Below, in pieces: positions 22,801-31,400 of a DNA stretch of 64,000 nucleotides. The translations under genes and the position numbers were made by a program. Below the pieces are notes generated by a model. That model saw only the letters and a list, made by a program, of their open reading frames with translations, was not told where the DNA came from and did not search any database. Source of the stretch: Heligmosomoides polygyrus polygyrus (Eukaryota > Nematoda > Chromadorea > Rhabditida > Heligmosomidae); contig OX377206.1 of the NCBI GenBank assembly GCA_947396885.1, forward strand, positions 85,061,960 through 85,125,959. Reading direction: 5' to 3'. How positions within the stretch are numbered: the stretch's first letter is position 1; each line of letters starts with the position of its first letter.

Positions 22801-25197
22801 AATGCGTCAGGAATCTCATGCAGGGAGTGGTTAACAACGACCGTAATTCTTTATCGCTGTTTAATTGGTCAAGGATAATACCCTTTTGTAGAACGCATAG
22901 TAGCGTAGTTGTAGGAAGCGGCGGCTGTCGTGTGCACGTCAATTCAGTCTTTCTGGTTCGAGGTTTCCCGCCCAGTTCAACCAAGCCTTGCATCCCTCCG
23001 GGGTAAGTGAATTGGTATCAGTCTCCTCTGGGAAGAAGAAAACACTGACTTGTTCTTCGCATAATCGCCTCAAAGTCACTGTATATGTCAAGCACGTATT
23101 CGAATTGCTTTAATTGTAATATATCCCGTTGAACTTGGTGAAAGCGTGGCGCATCCTAAGCAGAGGTTGACCGTCTTCCTTTATCCGTTTGCTAGCTCCA
23201 CCACTCACTAAGTCACGGCGCAGAATGATTTGTTAATTCTATTAGGTTGGCCGGAAACTTCTGGCGTTTTTGACTGGTCCACTTCAAACGGTCATAATTT
23301 TCTTCACACTCACCGGATTCAGTCGAGATAGACACCACTCGAATCAGCACACATTTTCCAACTCGATACTAGCTGATTAGTTCCATCAGCGAAAAATTTC
23401 CGAAAGAACTCCTTATTAGACGTTATATAAAAATGCGAAGTAAGTTGAACACTGATTCAGTAAGAAACGAACGAAAATCGCTCGCAAGAAAACCTCCAGA
23501 ACTTTCCGGCTAGCCTGATATGTGACGGAGCGTTTAGAGTATGCGACGTACGACGTGATGTAATGGTAAGCTCCCGCATCGATCGCGCGACGCGATAAAT
23601 CGATATGGGAGCTTATCATTTCATCTCGTCGCGAGTCGCTTGCACACTAAACACTCCCTGAGAGTTTCTCGCTCCGTCGCATCGCGCAGCGGTGAGGCTC
23701 TCAACATCCTATTATATCTTCACCATGAGCAAGCTCGAGTCCTAGTAGGGAGGAGCACTTTTATGTTTCTGTTCAACAACGGTGGCAATCATGAAGGGAG
23801 ACTGTTATTCGAAGGCAGCACACTAAAGCAGCAGATAACATGATAACGCTTGTGACATCGTGTCCGACAGCAATGCGGTAAAATTAAGAAACAACTAGAC
23901 CAAATACAACTCAACGGCCTTCAACGGCACTAGTTAAAAGTTCCGACTCCACCGACACGACCTCGGTCGAAAAATTTTTTTTGCTGAAACTTCGTGTAGG
24001 GGTTATTTGGGGTGCTGATCACGAATCCGACATTCATTTTTCACGATTCGGTCAGAGACCACCCATACCGTTAACAAGGGTGGTCCCGGCAGGGTCACCG
24101 ATTTCGCTGAAACTTCGTCTAGGGGGGTTATTTGGGATGCTTCACGAACCTGACATCCATTTTTCGTTTTACGCTGGAGTACGGTAGGTCACTGTAGCTA
24201 CGGGTAACTAAGGTTGCTGAGGTCGTAACCGCCGATTTTTCCCAAACTTCGCCTGGGGGGGGGGGGGGTATTTGCGGTGCTGATCACGAATCTGGCATCC
24301 GTTTTTCGTTTCACGCTGGAGTGCGGTAGGTTACGGAAGGTACGGGTGACTAAGGCTGCCGAGGTCATAATCACCGATTTTGCCCAAACTTCGCCTGGGG
24401 GGGGGGTTATTTGCGGTGCTGATCACGAATCTGACATCCGTTTTTCGTTTTATGCAGGAGTTTGGGTGAATTCTGTGAGCAAGGTGAGCAAAAAATTCTT
24501 CCACCGAAGTCGGTGGAGTCGGAACTTTTAACTAGTGCCCAACTCAGCTACTAACAGCGGATGACTCATTAAGTGAAACTAGTTCATACAACAAAGCCAA
24601 AACTCAAAAACAACAGCGGACTATAGAATTTCGTGGAGATACCAGATCATGTTATCGTTTTAGCATGCGCCGTCCATGGGTTTGCTTGGATGTAGGCAGG
24701 CTACGTCAGTGACGAGGATTACGGTCGTCGGTGTTTCCTTCGAACATCCAGATGGTAAGTGCTTGATGTGTTTATCTTATTCCTTGCTTCCAAATGCTGT
24801 CAATATCTTTCCACGCACTATTTACAGATGTGAATGCCTACTGTATTCTGAAAAGCGGAAAAACATGCGTTCGGACGTCATCTGTTAGAGGTTCTACTCA
24901 AGTATTATGGCAGGAGCAGTTTGTTTTTCACAGGTTTGATGCACATTTGAACGTCACTGATTATGCTGCCTTTTCTGAAATAAGTCCTTCAGGGCCTCAA
25001 GCTCTCAGCATTTCACAATAGAGCTCTGGAAAGATCGCTCTCTGTCGACCGACAACATGATGTCACGCATACATTTTCCAGCCGAAATTGATAATGATAC
25101 TCGTGAGCTTCAGCTGAAGTTAACTGATTCGCTTTGTAAAGTGGTTGGCTATTTAAAACTTATTGTTGCCACATTTGATGACCCTATGTACTTATAG
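7815..25197 (+). CDS. tra-3: Calpain TRA-3 (calpain-5 type), 16 exons, 630 aa
   Basis: Exons: 7815-7976, 9743-9874, 9930-10054, 12758-12835, 12989-13097, 15917-16000, 16100-16215, 16801-16909, 16989-17047, 17751-17837, 19552-19669, 19712-19879, 19929-20108, 24700-24754, 24828-24933, 24993-25197. All phases agree and give 630 codons plus stop. The protease domain (about 30-350) has catalytic Cys80 ([12 protein letters not shown]), His249 (LVKGHAYAV) and Asn285 ([10 protein letters not shown]). Calpain domain III (about 355-505) includes [22 protein letters not shown]2 domain (about 512-625) follows and the protein ends FDDPMYL. There is no EF-hand domain, which defines the TRA-3/CAPN5 type. 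C. elegans TRA-3 (about 648 aa) cleaves the sex-determining membrane protein TRA-2. Introns 1, 3, 5 and 13 are swollen by transposons. Exons 1 and 14 rest on single splice choices; the rest is firm. Confidence 0.96.
8196..9450 (-). pseudogene. RTE-type retrotransposon, RT and C-terminal remnants
   Basis: Lies in tra-3 intron 1, antisense to the gene. RT fragments in different frames read [28 protein letters not shown], then [18 protein letters not shown] and [15 protein letters not shown], followed by the RTE 3-prime end near 8200. Several frameshifts make it inactive. A SINE (9454-9722) abuts its upstream end. Confidence 0.85.
8415..8466. repeat. 17-bp perfect inverted repeat around a C11 tract
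   Basis: CTCGTCTTCCCCGAGCC (8415-8431) and its exact complement (8450-8466) enclose an 18-nt loop with C and G runs. Adjacent GGGCCGTATGCTCG (about 8352) is also inverted against CGAGCATACGGCCC (about 8463). This is a local foldback inside the RTE copy. Confidence 0.8.
9454..9722 (+). mobile_element. tRNA-derived SINE copy ending 20 bp before tra-3 exon 2
   Basis: Head GTGGTAGCGCGGTCGG, B-box-like TTGGTTCGGAATTCCC and tail GCATCCCAAAAAAGC. Only about 20 bp separate it from the start of exon 2 at 9743, so it supplies the upstream environment of that 3-prime splice site. Confidence 0.85.
10341..11935 (-). mobile_element. Helitron-like element, copy 3
   Basis: In tra-3 intron 3, reverse orientation. 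Its 3-prime part (10341-10560) matches the copies ending at 34093 and 61607 (GGAGCACTTG, GCGCAAGTGG, TTCGCTAGCATCTAGGAC region) but has lost the GGCGTGT hairpin. Its 5-prime end near 11935 is a variant (TCACCACCTATATATAAAAG) of the family start. Open frames inside ([14 protein letters not shown] and similar) are low-complexity translations of the repeat. Confidence 0.6.
11640..11945. repeat. Direct repeats at the 5-prime part of Helitron-like copy 3
   Basis: The block GTTAGATCACTC...CGCTGTGGATGATGCGGCG recurs three times between 11640 and 11900. A TGGTGATGGTGATAGG microsatellite separates the second from the first. Confidence 0.7.
11961..11976 (+). repeat. Poly-G tract, 16 nt
   Basis: Uninterrupted run of 16 G, among the longest of at least 14 G/C tracts in the window. 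Confidence 0.9.
12217..12485 (+). mobile_element. tRNA-derived SINE copy
   Basis: Head TTGGTGGCGCAGTCGGAAGC, middle CTTCCATCCCTCCGGGATC, tail GAATGCGTGACGCATCC. Partly decayed, lacking a clear B box. In tra-3 intron 3. Confidence 0.75.
13443..13735 (+). mobile_element. tRNA-derived SINE copy, diverged
   Basis: Head TTGTAGCTCAGTCGAACTAG, middle CCTTCCATCCCTCATGTG and AATTGGCACCAAAC, tail AACGTCGGCCTTCAT. In tra-3 intron 5, abutting the foldback element. Confidence 0.7.
13744..14979. mobile_element. Foldback/Harbinger-like element with about 120-bp terminal arms
   Basis: Arms of about 120 bp (13744-13872 and 14850-14979) are inverted copies. Each arm contains AAATGGATAGTACTGCGAGA and AGAGCTACGGG. 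The ends CCAGGGAAG / CTTCCCTGG are flanked by TCA on both sides (13741-13743, 14980-14982), a 3-bp TNA duplication. A second inverted pair (14087-14135 with 14587-14632, TTTCACTCTAAATTGTCAA) and a third (near 14345 and 14790, containing GGATGTCA) lie inside, so most of the element can fold back. No transposase. In tra-3 intron 5. Confidence 0.8.
13970..14040 (+). tRNA. tRNA-like sequence inside the foldback element
   Basis: A-box-like GTGGCTCAGCAGG and B-box-like TGTTCGACTCC are about 45 nt apart. Stems do not pair well. It is likely a tRNA relic or internal pol III promoter, not a working tRNA gene. Confidence 0.25.
15217..15510 (-). mobile_element. tRNA-derived SINE copy
   Basis: Reverse copy: AAAGGATAAAGTACGGCGTT tail, CTTATCC...CCAGACAAG middle, head complement CTGTGCTACACGCGCCC. 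A further short fragment (CCAAATACTCATTCAAATTG) follows. In tra-3 intron 5. Confidence 0.85.
17199..17526. mobile_element. MITE with GGATCTATCCTA termini
   Basis: Left end GGATCTATCCTAATCGAGG...GCACATAACTAAAA is mirrored at the right end as TTTTAGTTATGCGC...GACTAGGATAGAT. Same family as 30788-31307. Located in tra-3 intron 9. The open frame inside is repeat-derived. Confidence 0.75.
18290..18625. repeat. Three tandem units of an ATCCGAATCATCCAAAAATCC repeat
   Basis: Units of roughly 120 bp share ATCCGAATCA(T/C)CCAAAAA, CGCCGTTATC and GATTTTGAATCGGATCCA/ATTTTCGGTCGGATCCA. GTTATCCG motifs resemble the hAT subterminal repeats at 4216-5275. In tra-3 intron 10. Confidence 0.7.
18831..18903 (-). 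tRNA. tRNA-like sequence, likely SINE or decayed tRNA
   Basis: On the - strand: A box TGGCGTAATGG, B-box-like GGTTTGAGCCC, and GTGCGGGTTTGAGCCCC as in the tRNA-like sequence at 1898-1968 (GTGCGGGTTCGATTCCC). Acceptor halves do not pair, so it is not a functional tRNA. Confidence 0.35.
20250..20262 (+). repeat. Poly-G tract, 13 nt
   Basis: Run of 13 G in tra-3 intron 13, 22 bp upstream of a reverse SINE. Confidence 0.9.
20285..20542 (-). mobile_element. tRNA-derived SINE copy, diverged
   Basis: Reverse copy with GGATAAAGCTCGGCGTTAGT tail, CTTGCGGTGGCCATGAA, CCTTCCCAGGCTAGTCTGG and GATGGAAAGCTTGGTTAGCC. The head is degraded. In tra-3 intron 13. Confidence 0.8.
20960..21540 (-). pseudogene. 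RTE-type retrotransposon C-terminal remnant
   Basis: Antisense in tra-3 intron 13. Frames read [25 protein letters not shown] and [13 protein letters not shown], which are RTE C-terminal segments beyond the RT domain, with frameshifts. Confidence 0.8.
21650..22306 (-). pseudogene. Unidentified degenerate ORF nested antisense in tra-3 intron 13
   Basis: Two compatible coding stretches lie on the - strand. The first (22306-22034) reads [19 protein letters not shown] and [20 protein letters not shown] and ends in TGA. Right after it, across a 14-nt C tract (22019-22032 in + terms), another frame reads [36 protein letters not shown], one in-frame TAG, then [20 protein letters not shown]. Composition looks coding, and it is rich in Pro, Gln and Glu. 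I recognise no family. A retroelement ORF1/gag-like region is the best guess. Confidence 0.35.
22019..22032 (+). repeat. Poly-G tract, 14 nt
   Basis: Run of 14 G between two open frames of the degenerate antisense ORF. A second tract of 11 G is at 21807-21817. Confidence 0.9.
22535..22850 (+). mobile_element. tRNA-derived SINE fragments
   Basis: Recognisable pieces are CTTGGTTCTGGTTCCG, ATCCGGGGTCAGTGAGAT and AGAAGTAGAATGCGTCAGG, separated by unrelated bases. Heavily diverged copy in tra-3 intron 13. Confidence 0.55.
22895..23190 (+). mobile_element. tRNA-derived SINE copy
   Basis: Head TAGTAGCGTAGTTGTAGG, B-box region TTCGAGGTTTCCCGCCCAG, CAACCAAGCCTTGCATCC, tail TTCCTTTATCCG. In tra-3 intron 13. 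Confidence 0.8.
23242..23518. mobile_element. Mariner-type MITE, 277 bp
   Basis: Inverted ends TTAGGTTGGCCGGAAACTT and (complement of right end) TCAGGCTAGCCGGAAAGTT are flanked by TA on both sides (23240-23241, 23519-23520). Mariner-like termini with no transposase. In tra-3 intron 13. Confidence 0.85.
23521..23690. mobile_element. Foldback MITE
   Basis: The left arm GTAATGGTAAGCTCCCGCAT is the near-complement of the right arm ATGGGAGCTTATCATTTC; outer parts (GTGACGGAGCG and CGCTCCGTCGC) also pair. Whole unit of about 165 bp directly abuts the mariner-type MITE. Confidence 0.7.
23968..24480. repeat. Four tandem units with internal poly-G tracts
   Basis: Units of about 127-148 bp each carry AAACTTCG(T/C)..., a G run, TTATTTG(G/C)GG(A/T)GCT, GATCACGAATC and CATCCGTTTTTCG. 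The G run varies from 4 to 14 nt (24255-24268 has 14, 24397-24406 has 10). Related single units occur at 1-75 and inside 13744-14979. In tra-3 intron 13, close to exon 14. Confidence 0.85.
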
Positions 25198-25251
25198 AAT
25201 TCATATATGAGATATAGTTGTCTTCACTGATGTTTTAATGGTGTCATAACA

Positions 25252-25257
25252 TTTATT
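25252..25257 (-). terminator. Candidate polyadenylation signal of the PTR gene
   Basis: AATAAA on the - strand, 207 bp past the PTR stop codon and only 55 bp past the tra-3 stop codon on the other strand. No AATAAA is seen for tra-3 in the gap, so its 3-prime end is undefined. Confidence 0.45.
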
Positions 25258-25394
25258 TAAATTCAGTTCTTTGGATCTTACTTGTAAAGCATTAACACTC
25301 CATTCAAATTTCATTGTCTGCGTCATTTCGAAAAATTGTGTCGCATACTGTAGTAGCATTTGACCGTGGAATCGACGTGTGCCTCCGCTGAGGA

Positions 25395-25454
25395 CGAGCT
25401 GGAAAAAGCATAAAGGCTAAGTAAGAATGATTGATGACTAATCAGATTATCATA
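25395..25454 (-). other. Possible intron in the PTR 3-prime UTR
   Basis: GTATGATAATC just past the stop and TTTTTCCAG before CTCGTCC look like a short 60-nt intron, but all frames are closed before it, so it would be untranslated. Confidence 0.3.
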
Positions 25455-25463
25455 CCTTAAGCA

Positions 25464-28400
25464 TCACTCTTGATGTTGAGTTGTACAATAATCGCCGAGT
25501 TGTTTAATCGCTTTGGTTGTCGATGGATTGTGATTGTGATGGTTTGGGACATGAGCTTTGGCATGACTTGCGAATGTGCTGAAGCGGATCTATTTGTATT
25601 TGTTGGATATTCGCGATATGTGCCTTGAATGAACGTACCGAATTATAGCTGGCAGCACAAGCAGACCGTGAAAGAGGCCCGTGGCGACAACGAGCACCGA
25701 CGTTCTCGCGAACATTCGAACCGCATTCGAGGGAACGAGTATCATTACAACAATGGCTGGAAAAAGTGGATCCCGAGAGCTAGTAACTGTATGAAGGATA
25801 AAGGATAAAAAGGATAAAGGGCGGCGTTACTCAATCCCTTCTGGGATGCGCCAGCGCATTCTACTTCTACGGGATGTCGTGGAGGCGACATGAATGCGTA
25901 TTTGACCATACAATAATGACTTGCGGTGGCCAGCCGATCAACAAGTCAGCGCTTTATCCTTCCCAGACAAGTCTGGTACCAATCCACCGACCCTGGAAGG
26001 ATGGAAGGCTTGGTTGGCCTGGGCGGGAAATCCGAACCAGGAGCCTGGTATCGGGTGCACGCGACAGTCGCGCCTCCTCCGACTGCGCTACACGCGCCCT
26101 GTATGAAGGATAAAAAGGGTAAAGCTCGGCGTTAGCCCTAGTTTATACTTGCGCCGCTGGGCGGCTCGGGGGTCGAGCGTTCTATCCCCTCATCCCCCTG
26201 GCCCGCCCACCCCCAACCCCCTGCAATTGCTCGAGAGTCTAGTGGCTGCCTTACGAGATAGTGGAGACGCAGACATTTGCCACGCCTCTGTTTAAAGGGC
26301 GGGGGATAGAACGCCACTCCGCCGGGCGGCTCGGCTGATGGTCGAGATAGATATCGACCGGACGGCGCGAAAAATCGTTGTCTATGGCGGTAAGGCCTCT
26401 GTTATACTCCCGCGGGAGCATCCGCGGAACGTCCGCGGACCAATGGTGTACGGCGGAGGCGGGCGTGGCGGGCCGCGACGAGTGGCCCGGCGCGGGGTTC
26501 CGACGCGATTTCCGCCCATCCGCGGAAGCTCCCGCGGGAGTATAACAGGGGCCTAATGGTGCCGCACCGCGTGACGGCGCAAGTATAAACTAGGGCTTAG
26601 TCGGTCTCTGGGGCGCGCCGCGCATTCTACGTTTACGGGATGTCATAGAGGCAATTTGAATTCATATTTGATCTATAAGATGACTTGCGGTGGTCAGCCG
26701 CCGATGATCAAGTCAGTGTTCTATACTTCCAAGACAAATCTTGTACCAACTCACCAACCAAGGAGGGTTGGAATGCTCGATTGCCTCTAGCCGTACCACA
26801 AACCTCGATTCGGAGTGCAGACGAAAAACGGCGCTTCCTTCGGCTGCGTTAACAAGGCTTTGATCTCTTCAAGGTCGGTGAGCTCAATGCCAGATTTGTC
26901 TGCGAATGATTAAACAGTGCCTCATCCGAGGTTGGCAGTGTAAGCAAAATACGCATTGGAATTGCCTACACTACATATTGTAAAAGTCGAATGCGTGGCA
27001 CACCCCGAAAAGGGAATGACTAATGCCGACCTTCATCTTTTCTCATGAATAGAATGTACCAACAGGGTGTGTGAAGCGCAGTTGGAGGCTGGTTCGGATT
27101 TTCCGCTCAGGACAACCAAGTCCTCCATCCCTACAGGGGCGATGAATTGGTACCAGAGTTGCCTGGGAAGGATAAAGCGCTGACTTGTCCATCGGCTGGC
27201 CATCGCAAGTCATTGTATGGCCAAATACGCATTGAAATCGCCTCCACGAGATCCCGTAAAAGCCGATTCCGTAGCACTTCCCGAAAAGTTTGACTAACTC
27301 CGACCTTTATCCTTTCTCATTATTAAAAGGTAGTGTACCGACGTGTCGATGTACGAGACAAATTCGGCTACTTTTCACAGCAACAGAACTCAAATCCCGC
27401 GTTTTTCTCCATAACGTTGACGCCCCTAACTATATAGGATGGCCCAAATTTTAAGACTGGAAGGACTGACCAAGCAGAGTCGAGGTACCAGCCTGGAGAA
27501 CTGGCCAGGCTATTGCACCGAGAGCGTCTCGGATGCGGTCGTTTGGATCAGCACATTCCGATCTATAGATGCGGTATCCGACATGCGTCGCGAAATCGAT
27601 GCATTGCCCAATGGACATCTGAAACATGGAAATTGTGAGAAGCGGTCATCCTTCTCTAACTTTTCTTATGTTAGGAACAGTTTGATAAAGCGCTTAAGTA
27701 GAGCAGGCGGCATGGTTCTACTAAGCACGTTGTGGTTTACGTAATAACAATAGCTTTCTAAATTTGAGCCAGAAATTCTTAGGTAGTACTACTTCGGGAA
27801 AATGATGTGTGTATGTGTGTGGCGCAGTCGGTAGGAGACGTGATCTGCGCGCGCGATTGAAAATTGATTATTGATTAGTTCTGCGCCCTAAGCGAACAAA
27901 GCTTATATTCCTCCTCGGTCGACATGCTGATTAGGTTGGTCCATGGAAATCTTTGGAGACCCTTTCACAACTCAGACTGCCTCGCCATATCCCTTAGAAG
28001 TGTATGCGTCAAGAATGCCAAACAGGGAGTGATTAACAACGACATTAATCCTTCATCGTCCCTTAATTGAACAACGAAAAAAATCGGAAATCTAAACCAG
28101 AAACCTGGAATCGGGTGCGCGTGACATCCGACGAATTTTCCGATTGCGCTGCGCGCTCAAGGATTTGTATAGAAGTCTTCAAAGTGTGAATCCATAGTTG
28201 AGCAGCGTACACTAGCTCTTCATTTACGTTCGATCTGAGCTACTATGTCGGGGTTTGGATAAATTTCTGCTGGTCCACAAGAATTTGTAAGTGCTTTGTC
28301 TGTGAACAACAGAATTAAACCGTCTGTTGTAGGTTACGGAAAACCCCCGACATAGGAATCAACTCGACACCTTGTTTCATCACGGTACGGCGAACGATGT

Positions 28401-31400
28401 ATGGGATACAGGCAGCGCGACAGGAGTTACATCTGCCCCTGCTGGGGGGCGTGGCGTCAGGAGGTACAGCGGCTGTTCTGCGCACCGGAAACTTTTGTTT
28501 TGTGTGTCAAAGGTTTCGTAAGGCAGCCGTTAGACTCTCGGTGAAGCCTAGGGGTTGGGGGTGGGTGAGCAAGGGGGATGAGAGGAAGATCGCACGCACC
28601 TAGCAGGGGGCGGGTGTACCTCCCGACCGTCCCCCTGGGATACAGTATGCCATTGACGGTGAATTCGTGACAACTAGTTAGAATTTTCAGAAGTGAAATC
28701 TGGAAACGAGGCTTTTTATACATATTCTCATGATCCAGAAGATCCCAAAAACCGACCAAAATGTTGACCACCGTTGTGGGATCGAGATCAGCACCCCATA
28801 GCGAAAGGAAACCGGCAGTTCCGATATCCATCGATACAAGACTGAACGTCACCCAGAACACTATTGACGACTCCGCGACGAATAGAATGCACACTGAAAC
28901 AATAATTCTGACAACAATTAAATAGAATTACAATTACAATTACAACAACAATTATGAAACCGTGTGGTAATCGGATTTTGAAGAAGACAATGGCTAAAAT
29001 GAAAGCGAAACCTGAGATCAGTATGAGAATTGCAGTTCCGAGCGACTGCAGTGTCGTTGTCTGTAGTTCCAGCATCTGAAATGCTTGGAAATTTTCAACC
29101 AAGCATACATTTATGGGCTGCAGAAAGTGTTTGGAAGGGCCAACCAACTGAGCGAAAAGTAGTGGGTTCACAATGATGCTGTAATCATTCATAAATGTCA
29201 ATTTTTGCAATTTTTCTGGACAAAAATCAGGTTTAGGTTGGCGGAAAAGTTTCCTGCCACTTTCACAATTTTCAGATTTGTTCATCTTCTTGAATACAAT
29301 CAACAACTGACAAATATATGAACCACTATGAGCGTGTCGAGCGCTGTCGCGGACAGCCCAAATCCAGGTTCACGGTTCGGATTTCCCGCCCAGGCCAACT
29401 AAGCCTTCTATCCCTCCTCGGGTCGATGAACTGGCACCAGGACCATACAAAAGATATACAACACTTGTACGAATCTATTCTAGTCGGGAGTGGGCAACAA
29501 TTAATTGCCAATTGTGTATATCATCACATACTATACAACCACATACTCTGAATTTGAATGAAAGCTCTCGTATCAAGAGACAGCAGCTGAAGCTCTTGAG
29601 GAAGCTCAAGGAAGGTAATGGAGACACAAATTGCATTATGCTCCACCACTCTCCGTCTACTGGCCACCGTAAGTCATTGTGTGAGCCAAGTTACTCATTC
29701 AAATCGCCTCCACGGTATTCCGTAGAAGTAGAATGCGTGGCGCATCCGAAAATAGATTGAGCAACGCCGTCCTTTATCCAACATTCTTTATGAACTACAC
29801 TATCCATTATCCACTATCGACAAGGTAGCTACAAATAGAGGTTCTTTCGTAGGCTAGTTCAGGCTGTTGTATTTGTGAAGTTCATTTCCAGTTGTTTACT
29901 TCCAGTTTTGACGCCGTTGTCGAGGAGTCGAAGTGGAGTTCCCCCCCCCCCCCGCCTAGTATTAATCCACATTATTTGTACCATTGTATCTTTTTATTGC
30001 TCCAAAAAATGATCGTAACAAGCTATGGCCTGTGCGTAAATCACGTTACCTGATCTGAATAGAAGTTGTTTTCGTCGAATACGAACGCTTCGAACTCCGG
30101 ATACTGACTGGTGATGTTGCGCCACATGAGAAGTAGTTCGGTTCGGACATTCCAGCTTTCAATTTTGAACGCTGTGGTGAACACGAACTTTTCCACTCGT
30201 TGCTCCTTCTAAAGAAACTGGTGATCACTTGGATAGAAAAATCGCGACTTTCTAACTGAACAGAAATAAAGACCAGTGATCAGGAGCAAAGATTACTACC
30301 TTGTAAGAACACTTAAGAATCGTTCGAAATCTCATAATTGATTATAACAAATTATTAAGATTTCAAAATATGCAGGCTGCATGCTGCGCGTCGACATAAA
30401 AACCAAACCTCGTCTGTGTGGTTCGTCCACTGTATGTCGGTCTCCCAGTGACTGTTGAATGACACTTTGAGGAAAGACTTCAACGTGGAGTACAGCCTGT
30501 TTAAAAAAGACACGCTGTAACACTGACTTAATACTTACACATTAAAACGACGTTATTGGTGGACAGAGCTGGCACTAGTCGTTAATGTGGCCTACAAAGG
30601 AAGGCGGAGGCACCAGAACAATCAAGTCTCATCGAGCGAGCCACCTAGAGAGGCGTGTACGATGGGTGCATTGATTAGCTGATATACGCTTGGTCAGTGC
30701 TCTGATTGGTTGTGATTGTGCTGTTTCGCGTGGACCACATCAACTACCAGTACCCAGAATTTTATCATTTTTGTAAAAAAAATTGGGGGATCTATCCTAG
30801 TCCGGGGGGAGGCACATAACTAAAAAGTATTATATGTGACAAATTCACTCAAGACTTACAGAGCGGCTGCTATAGAACAACACAGGACCTAAACAAGAAA
30901 AAGTCACATTGAAAAAACGAAAAATTGCAATTGTTACGGTTGTAAGAAGGCAAAATTGTGTGCCCTCCTCACCATGTTAGATGCTGGTTATAACATGTCA
31001 AGCGAATGTCAGCACGCGGCATGCGGCTTCGTGCGCTCTCCCCACCATGTTAGGTCCTGGTTATAACATGTCAAGCGGCGGTCAGCACGCGGCATGACTC
31101 TATTCCGTCGCTCTTTGCCCGCCGAGACGGTTGTATACCGCGGCGATTTTTTAGTTTTTGTTTGTTCGTCCGATTTTTGGTTTCTTTTAGGTTAGGTTTC
31201 GTTCTCTGGGAGCCACTCGGTAAGTATTAATTTATTTTGTTGCCTAGTTTTTAGTTATGTGCCCCCCCCCCCCCCCCCTCCCCCTCCCCCCGGACAAGGA
31301 TAGATCCAAATCAAATTGGGTAGTCTGCAGCATGTATAAGGAATTTCCTGCTAGACGTAACGGATATTGTTATTTTATGTGGTTAGGTGGTGAGAATATA

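Larger units (their letters stand above)
26113..26862 (-). mobile_element. tRNA-derived SINE split by a MITE
   Basis: Starts AAAAAGGGTAAAGCTCGGCG at the end of the previous SINE's duplication and continues after the MITE (26600 onwards) with GGGGCGCGCCGCGCATTCTA and the usual body. It shows the order of events: SINE, then SINE into SINE, then MITE. Confidence 0.85.
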
